Shown here: piece by piece, positions 59,156 to 64,000 of the stretch
How positions within the stretch are numbered: the first letter of the stretch is position 1
Layout: each line of letters begins with the position of its first letter
Assembly (NCBI RefSeq): GCF_028826105.1
Contig: NZ_JAQGPL010000001.1
Coordinates: 2,630,501 to 2,694,500, forward strand
DNA length: 64,000 nucleotides
From: Paenibacillus humicola
GTDB lineage: Bacteria > Bacillota > Bacilli > Paenibacillales > Paenibacillaceae
Reading direction: 5' to 3'
Position numbers and translations under genes: made by a program
Notes under the pieces: model-generated
Seen by the model: the letters and a program-made list of their open reading frames with translations, nothing else
Databases searched by the model: none
What the model was told of the DNA's origin: nothing

Positions 59156-60349
59156 ATGAGCATGGTGCAGGATTGGCGCAGCTTTACCCGGCTGAAGGGG
59201 GCGCCTGCGCTCCTCTCGGCCTTGATCGCATACGGCATCGGAACCGGCATGCTGGCTCCGATGAACGCGATCTACCTGCGCGATTCGATCGGGCTGTCGA
59301 AAGGGCAGATCGCCGCTGTGTTTGCGGTCTCCCTGCTCCTCAATATGGCGCTGACGCTGGTGACGGGACTGTTCAGCGACCGGATGCGTTACCGCAAGGG
59401 GCTGCCGCTGGCGGCGATCGTCGTCTGCATTACAGGTCTGCAGATCTACATGCGCGCAGATGCATTCCCGGGAGCGATGCTGGGCATGTGTCTCGCCGTT
59501 GCGCCGTCGGGCCTTATTATGGGCCAGCTGTTTGCGATGGCACGGAGCCGGCTGTCCAAAGGGGACGCGGCGCTCACGGAAATGGCCATGATCTGGCTGC
59601 GGGCCGGCTTCAGCGTCGGTTTTTTTATCGGGCTGCTGCTGGGGGCGAACGTATATTTATGGTTTTCCTTCCACGGCGTTCTGTGGGGCAACTCTCTCGG
59701 CTACGCCGTTCTCGGCGTGCTGCTGCTTCTGTTCCGGGAAGTGCCGGCAGACGGATTAACCGCGGCGAAAAAAAGCGGCGGCGAGCCGTTTTCCCACTTG
59801 ATGCTGCTGGCGCTTCTGCTGCTCTGCTGCGCCGACTCGATCCGCGGCCTGTATTTGCCGCTCGTCGTGAACGCCACGTTCGGTCGGCCGGAGCTGATGT
59901 CGTATTTATGGAGCTGCCAAGCGGTGTTCGAGCTGCTGTTTATGACCGTTACCGGCTATGCCGCCGCCAAATACGGCAGCCGAAAGGTCATCTGGATCGG
60001 TAGCCTGGCCGCGATTGCGGTCTACGCGCTGTATGCTTTCAGCACGTCGCTGCCGCTTTATTTCGTCGCGCAGCCGATCAACTCGTTCTATGTCTCGATC
60101 CTGTACGGCGTTGCGATGGGCTACGTGCAGCGCATGTTTCTTCACCGTACGGGCTTCGGCGCAAGCCTGTACGTGCTCATTACGCAGACCGCTTCGCTCG
60201 TCGGCTATATCCTGCCCCAAATTCTGCAGGGTACGAGCCACATCATTTTCTTCATCCCGATCGTGCTGGTCGCCGTCTCGCTTCTCCTTTCCGGCACGGT
60301 GATCCTGCGTTCGGCCAGGCAGGCGAGCGGGGTTGCCGCCAAGCTTTAA
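59156..60349 (+). CDS. MFS transporter, sugar efflux (SET) type
   Basis: 397 residues with 12 predicted membrane segments. SFTRLKGAPALLSALIAYGIG at the N-terminus and the DRMRYRKGLPL loop between helices 2 and 3 fit MFS proteins related to the SetA sugar efflux family. A likely job is to release excess sugar or a sugar analogue taken up by the importer. GGAGAGAAG precedes the ATG. It closes the operon before the terminator at 60417. Confidence 0.8.
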   Translation: MSMVQDWRSFTRLKGAPALLSALIAYGIGTGMLAPMNAIYLRDSIGLSKGQIAAVFAVSLLLNMALTLVTGLFSDRMRYRKGLPLAAIVVCITGLQIYMRADAFPGAMLGMCLAVAPSGLIMGQLFAMARSRLSKGDAALTEMAMIWLRAGFSVGFFIGLLLGANVYLWFSFHGVLWGNSLGYAVLGVLLLLFREVPADGLTAAKKSGGEPFSHLMLLALLLLCCADSIRGLYLPLVVNATFGRPELMSYLWSCQAVFELLFMTVTGYAAAKYGSRKVIWIGSLAAIAVYALYAFSTSLPLYFVAQPINSFYVSILYGVAMGYVQRMFLHRTGFGASLYVLITQTASLVGYILPQILQGTSHIIFFIPIVLVAVSLLLSGTVILRSARQASGVAAKL

Positions 60350-60416
60350 GGTTTCGGCAGGGTGTTTCGGTTATTGACGTACGGTTGAGAAACGAAGGTT
60401 TTCCATTGTCCGGCAG

Positions 60417-60446
60417 GGCCGCTCCGCAACGGGGCGGCCTTTTTTT
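60417..60446 (+). terminator. Rho-independent terminator of the second importer operon
   Basis: GGCCGCTCC (60417-60425) pairs with GGGGCGGCC (60431-60439), five-base loop, seven T. Confidence 0.88.
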
Positions 60447-60594
60447 ATTCGGCACCGCCCGGAATCGGGCCCAAACGGAGATAAACACCAGCCCAGCGAT
60501 TTCCGATATAATGGACAGGTGATAGGCTTTGGCAAAACGAGAAGGACGAAAAGTAATCCGCATTTAATATGAAACGGCGACAGGAGGGATCGGT

Positions 60595-61113
60595 TTGAAC
60601 GACAGTCAAAACACCATTTTTCTCATTTCCGGACCGCTCGGGGTCGGCAAATCGACGACTTCCAAGCTGCTGGCACAAAAAATACAATCCTGCGTACGGA
60701 TCGAAGGCGATATTTTCCTGCATATGGTACGAGACGATCTTCACCTGGACTGGGAGCAGCGCCTCCGTCTCGCTTGGGATAATCTGCTCGCATTGACACG
60801 CAACTTTGTTCGGCGCGGATTGAACGTCGTCATCGATTTGGTCGTCGAGGACGAGCTGAACTGGTTTTGCGAGGGCGTTTCGGATCTAGACGCGAAAGTA
60901 AATTACGCTGTCCTGACGGCTGACCGGGAAACGATCGTCAAGCGCTTGACCCAAAGAGGCGATATCGATTCCCTGGATCGTTCCTTGTTTTTGCTGGACA
61001 AGTTGGGTAACGCCCCCGAGAACGGCAGGTTTATTATCGATACGACCTCGAAGCTGCCGGAGGAAACGGCGGATTTGCTGCTGACGAATGCCGATTTTTT
61101 TCGAGTCTGCTGA
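60595..61113 (+). CDS. P-loop kinase-like protein
   Basis: 172 residues. Walker A GPLGVGKSTT at the N-terminus and a later VVIDLVVED segment suggest a small-molecule kinase of the AAA_33/shikimate kinase-like group; the lid region is RLTQRGD. The phosphate acceptor is unknown. The TTG start follows AGGAGGG, and a TATAAT lies at 60507-60512. It is 87 bases before the eCIS-like gene, with no clear terminator between. Confidence 0.75.
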   Translation: MNDSQNTIFLISGPLGVGKSTTSKLLAQKIQSCVRIEGDIFLHMVRDDLHLDWEQRLRLAWDNLLALTRNFVRRGLNVVIDLVVEDELNWFCEGVSDLDAKVNYAVLTADRETIVKRLTQRGDIDSLDRSLFLLDKLGNAPENGRFIIDTTSKLPEETADLLLTNADFFRVC

Positions 61114-61200
61114 ATTCGCGGCACCGCTCTCGAACATTGGCCCCGGGGAAAACGAGCCCGGATGAACGATTACCGATATGAGCCATGGAGGCACTTTATT

Positions 61201-62781
61201 ATGGAACGCACAAACAGAAACGCGGCGGCACACCGGTCTGCGGCTGCCGGAGACCGGACAGCATCCGCACTTCCTCCCATTTCGCATGCGCAGGCCGGAA
61301 TTGCCCGGCAGGCAATGAACGCTTCGCTGCCGGCGGCACCGGCGCAGGTCGCCTTTTTGCAGCGGGCGATAGGCAATCGTTCGGCAGCCCGTTTATTTGC
61401 TTCAAACGGTCGAACGGCGCAAATGCAGCGGGTGATTCCCGTCGTTCAGCGCGTATCGGAGACGGTCGTTCAACGGGCGCTGATCGCCGGTTACGCCGGC
61501 CAGGCGATCGGCGAGCTGAGAAGCTATGCCGAACAGCGCGTGCTTCCGGTTCACCGGGACTTGCTCAAGAAATGCAAAGACGCCGGCTTCGAGTCCGACC
61601 GTATCGCAGAAGCAAAAACGAAATTCGAGCTCGTGAAAACGGAAGCGAAAGCGAACCGTTATGCCCCCGCAAAAACGGCGATAGACGAGTGGATTGCGGC
61701 GCTCAATGCGTTATTCGAGGCTTATGCGGCCGCTCACGGCAGCGAGGAAGAGAAGATGAGCGAGCATTCGAAGCTGTCCGGCGACGGGCTGACGAACGAC
61801 GAGCTGCTGGCGAAAGCGGGCGGCGTCTGGAACGACGCATGGTCGGCCGCACCGATCCCGATTCCATACGCCGAAGTTCCGGAGGTGGTGAAAACGCTGA
61901 TCAAGTTCATTCACGAGGAAGACTCGGTCGTTGGCGCGGAGTACGCCTCCATGAGCAAAAACGATATCGCGGGGATGGGGGGCGATACGCCGTTCGAACG
62001 ACAGCGGCGTGCCGATCCGAATGAAGAGAGGCGGACGAACAGCTCAATCGTTGCCGATCCGAGAAGGCTGAGGCAGCGCGGTACGGCGGTCGGAGGAGGC
62101 GAGAACGGAGCGGAGCTTGCTCCCGTTCTGCGCGAGTATGAGAAGGGTCATTACGGCCTGATGCGAAGCTGGCATATCGACGATAAAGGCAATTTGCCGG
62201 ATATCCGGATGAACCGGAACGAGCCGGCTTTCGGCCAAGCGAAGACGCGAAATTACACCGCCAAAAATGCAGAGGATTTTCTGATGAAGCAGGGCGCTCC
62301 GAGCGTCGTCATGGACGGCGTGCGGGATAAAGGGGTGCAGGGGGGCTTTCAGGAAACGGCCACCTCCGACAAACGTTCGCTGATTACGACCGAGCTCGGA
62401 AGCTGGGTCGGAGGCGTCCCTTCGCAAAGCCGCGACGAAGAGGACGCGGAACGCCGGAAAGCCGCCAACAAGCTGAATTACGCCAAAAAGAAAATGTTCG
62501 GCAGCGACAAGACGAACGTCAGGCTGCGGCCGCAGGGCTATGCCGAATATAACCTGATCGGAAGCTGGCGGGTGGTGTACGATTATGTCAATTTCAAATA
62601 TTACATCACCGATCATTACCAGCGCTGGAAGCCGAGAGCGTATCCGGACAAGCAGTGCAATCCTTTCTTCGAGGTGCAAAATGTCGGCAGCGCGCAGCTG
62701 TCCGTCGACGGCGAGATGGAGCTTTACCGCCTGCGTTACTGGGAAAACCGCCGGCGCGAAGGGCTGGATACGCTGGCGTGA
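61201..62781 (+). CDS. Large protein with eCIS-toxin-like N-terminus
   Basis: 526 residues, no signal peptide. Near residues 50-90 it has FLQRAIGNRSAARLF followed by MQRVIPVVQRVSETVVQR. The LQR-x-GN-x-A motif plus VVQR repeats is typical of the N-terminus of proteins linked to extracellular contractile injection systems, such as DUF4157-containing toxins. The middle is helical and charged. The C-terminal 200 residues (RSWHIDDKGNLPDIRMNRNEPAFGQ, DYVNFKYYITDHYQRWKPRAYPD) fit no toxin domain that I recognise. GGAGG lies 10 bases before the ATG at 61201; an ATG at 61162 lacks one. No injection-system genes are in the window. Confidence 0.6.
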   Translation: MERTNRNAAAHRSAAAGDRTASALPPISHAQAGIARQAMNASLPAAPAQVAFLQRAIGNRSAARLFASNGRTAQMQRVIPVVQRVSETVVQRALIAGYAGQAIGELRSYAEQRVLPVHRDLLKKCKDAGFESDRIAEAKTKFELVKTEAKANRYAPAKTAIDEWIAALNALFEAYAAAHGSEEEKMSEHSKLSGDGLTNDELLAKAGGVWNDAWSAAPIPIPYAEVPEVVKTLIKFIHEEDSVVGAEYASMSKNDIAGMGGDTPFERQRRADPNEERRTNSSIVADPRRLRQRGTAVGGGENGAELAPVLREYEKGHYGLMRSWHIDDKGNLPDIRMNRNEPAFGQAKTRNYTAKNAEDFLMKQGAPSVVMDGVRDKGVQGGFQETATSDKRSLITTELGSWVGGVPSQSRDEEDAERRKAANKLNYAKKKMFGSDKTNVRLRPQGYAEYNLIGSWRVVYDYVNFKYYITDHYQRWKPRAYPDKQCNPFFEVQNVGSAQLSVDGEMELYRLRYWENRRREGLDTLA

Positions 62782-62900
62782 CGGAAGCGGAATGTGTATT
62801 TCAGCTCATTCTGTACGTTGAGCCAGAAGTTTACGGATTTGTTTAGCAAATACGGACAGTGAAAAATCCATATTTATAATGAAGCCCATTCCTGTTACAG

Positions 62901-62930
62901 AAGGAGTCCTGAAATGGACTCCTTTTCCTT
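62901..62930 (+). terminator. Rho-independent terminator
   Basis: AAGGAGTCC (62901-62909) pairs with GGACTCCTT (62916-62924), followed by TTTCCTT. Confidence 0.85.
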
Positions 62931-62980
62931 ATTAATGTAAGATTGTTGTAGCGATAGCTATTCTTGGGGAGGAGAGGGAT

Positions 62981-63493
62981 ATGAAAAAAACCATCAGTTT
63001 TGTTCTATTGATAATCACTTTAACAGTGCTCTGTATAATTGCAGCTGTGTCACTTTTTAGCGGCAAGCTTACAAAAAATGAAATGGAACATCAATTAGAA
63101 GGTAAGGATGATAAATTCCAAAAAGTACTCTATATTCGATTAGAAAAACCATACACGTATATCTTTTATAAAACCGATTCTCAGATTGGCCTTGCCATAC
63201 TTCATAAGGGTGGAATGAGTATTTATGGATATGCACCTATTTCCTCAAACAATGGTTTTACTTATGCTACAGGTGAGACTGATGATTTGTATATCGCCTT
63301 TGGAGCCGTACAAAATAAGCAAATTTCTCAGGTTTTAGTGAACGGCTCGATGTGCAACATAGCTAAAACCGATGAAGGGTATATATGGTACTACGTTCAA
63401 ACGACTCGATTTGTCTCCTTATCAATAGAAGCGTTAGATCGATCTGGAAGTGTAATTGAAAACCAAGTATTGTATAAAAAAGCAAATCCCTGA
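62981..63493 (+). CDS. Membrane-anchored hypothetical protein, AT-rich
   Basis: 170 residues. One N-terminal hydrophobic segment (FVLLIITLTVLCIIAAVSLF) is followed by a soluble, beta-rich domain that would lie outside the cell. I recognise no family. GAGGAGAGGG precedes the ATG, so translation is well supported. Codon use is AT-rich and unlike the rest of the window, which suggests recent acquisition. Confidence 0.7.
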   Translation: MKKTISFVLLIITLTVLCIIAAVSLFSGKLTKNEMEHQLEGKDDKFQKVLYIRLEKPYTYIFYKTDSQIGLAILHKGGMSIYGYAPISSNNGFTYATGETDDLYIAFGAVQNKQISQVLVNGSMCNIAKTDEGYIWYYVQTTRFVSLSIEALDRSGSVIENQVLYKKANP

Positions 63494-64000
63494 CATCTCA
63501 AAATTCATCTTTATCTAGTACTGGCAGCTGATACAGCTTTTTAGATTGGCCGATCTTGTAAGATTTTCGGGTCATTTAAATAAAACGACTACGATCTTTC
63601 TGGAAAATACTCATCTGCTCGGACTGCTGAGTCAGTGCCTGCCACAAACAACATCTGCCGTTTTTCTTGGGCTGCCGAAGTAGTTCCAAATCCTCATTTT
63701 TTGTTTTTGTTAGGTATGGCAATAAACCAAACAAAAAAATAATAAATGTGACCTTTACAAACAAAATATACCCGAATTCGCTAATTCCCGCAGCGCGGAA
63801 GGAAGCGCTTTATCCTCTAATTTATGCAGATTTTATACGCGAAACGCGCATTTGAAACGGCAAATTGAAATTAGTTCCAACAACTCAATTTTGTTTTTCC
63901 ATTCTATGCTAAAATACCAAACAAACGAATAAAATAAGATTACGCATTTGCAGCCTCGTTCCTAAAAGACCCGCTCCGCCGCATGCCGCCGATGCTAACA
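63494..64000. other. AT-rich stretch without a supported gene
   Basis: The last 507 bases are AT-rich with short open frames only. One on the minus strand (63576-63764) has a run LLRQPKKNGRCCLWQALTQQ that may be a degraded gene, but it lacks a ribosome binding site. I cannot support a feature here. Confidence 0.5.

Noticed and set aside
63576..63764. Transposase remnant on the minus strand
   Set aside because: The short run of Lys/Arg/Cys residues is suggestive, but there is no catalytic motif, terminal inverted repeat or target duplication that I can see.

Overview
The window is a G+C-rich Firmicute chromosome segment, most likely from the Paenibacillaceae (Paenibacillus/Cohnella type). The signs are strong AGGAGG-type ribosome binding sites, frequent TTG and GTG starts, sigma-A promoters, CcpA-type cre palindromes, Bacillales families (YmaF, YjgB/DUF4309, YetA, DUF2935, DUF1259), and two sugar ABC importers encoded without their own ATPase. 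I see no rRNA, tRNA, CRISPR array or intact insertion sequence.

Layout. 1-2107: end of a molybdenum xanthine dehydrogenase-type subunit and its XdhC partner. 2497-6978: a compact, overlapping operon with HprK-like kinase, PqqD-like protein, S26-type serine peptidase, ABC exporter, nucleotidyltransferase and, last, a small peptide with a lasso-like leader motif and three FPG repeats. It has the accessory parts of paeninodin-type lasso peptide clusters but no lasso cyclase or transglutaminase-like protease, and is the best candidate here for an undescribed system. 7417-11040: a three-gene glycan operon (nucleotidyltransferase, GT4, alpha-toroid protein) behind a sigma-A promoter and a near-consensus CIRCE (HrcA) element. 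11226-15434: YmaF-like protein, YjgB-like lipoprotein, two small proteins and an MFS drug transporter.

15689-44026 is a plant-polysaccharide region. It has a DUF1961 protein, a YetA/PL26-like lyase, a PhyH dioxygenase, an LplA/B/C-type importer, a deletion remnant, a GH42 beta-galactosidase, an IclR-controlled sugar-acid operon (enolase-superfamily dehydratase, MDR dehydrogenase, two SDRs), a rhamnogalacturonan acetylesterase, a GH105 hydrolase, a polysaccharide deacetylase, another SDR, a GH4 alpha-galactosidase behind a perfect cre-like palindrome, and a Rieske fusion protein. Together these suggest uptake and breakdown of rhamnogalacturonan-I and its galactan side chains.

44126-60349: DUF1259 protein with repeats, aldo/keto reductase, GT1 glycosyltransferase, AraC regulator, GH4 enzyme with a CHG motif, NagB-like isomerase, and a GntR regulator divergent from a second importer operon with a BadF-type sugar kinase and a GH4 6-phospho-beta-glucosidase. 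The last set suggests a route in which a disaccharide is imported unphosphorylated, phosphorylated inside the cell, then cleaved. 60595-64000: a P-loop kinase, an orphan protein with an N-terminus like eCIS-associated toxins, and a clearly AT-richer end with one small membrane-anchored protein.
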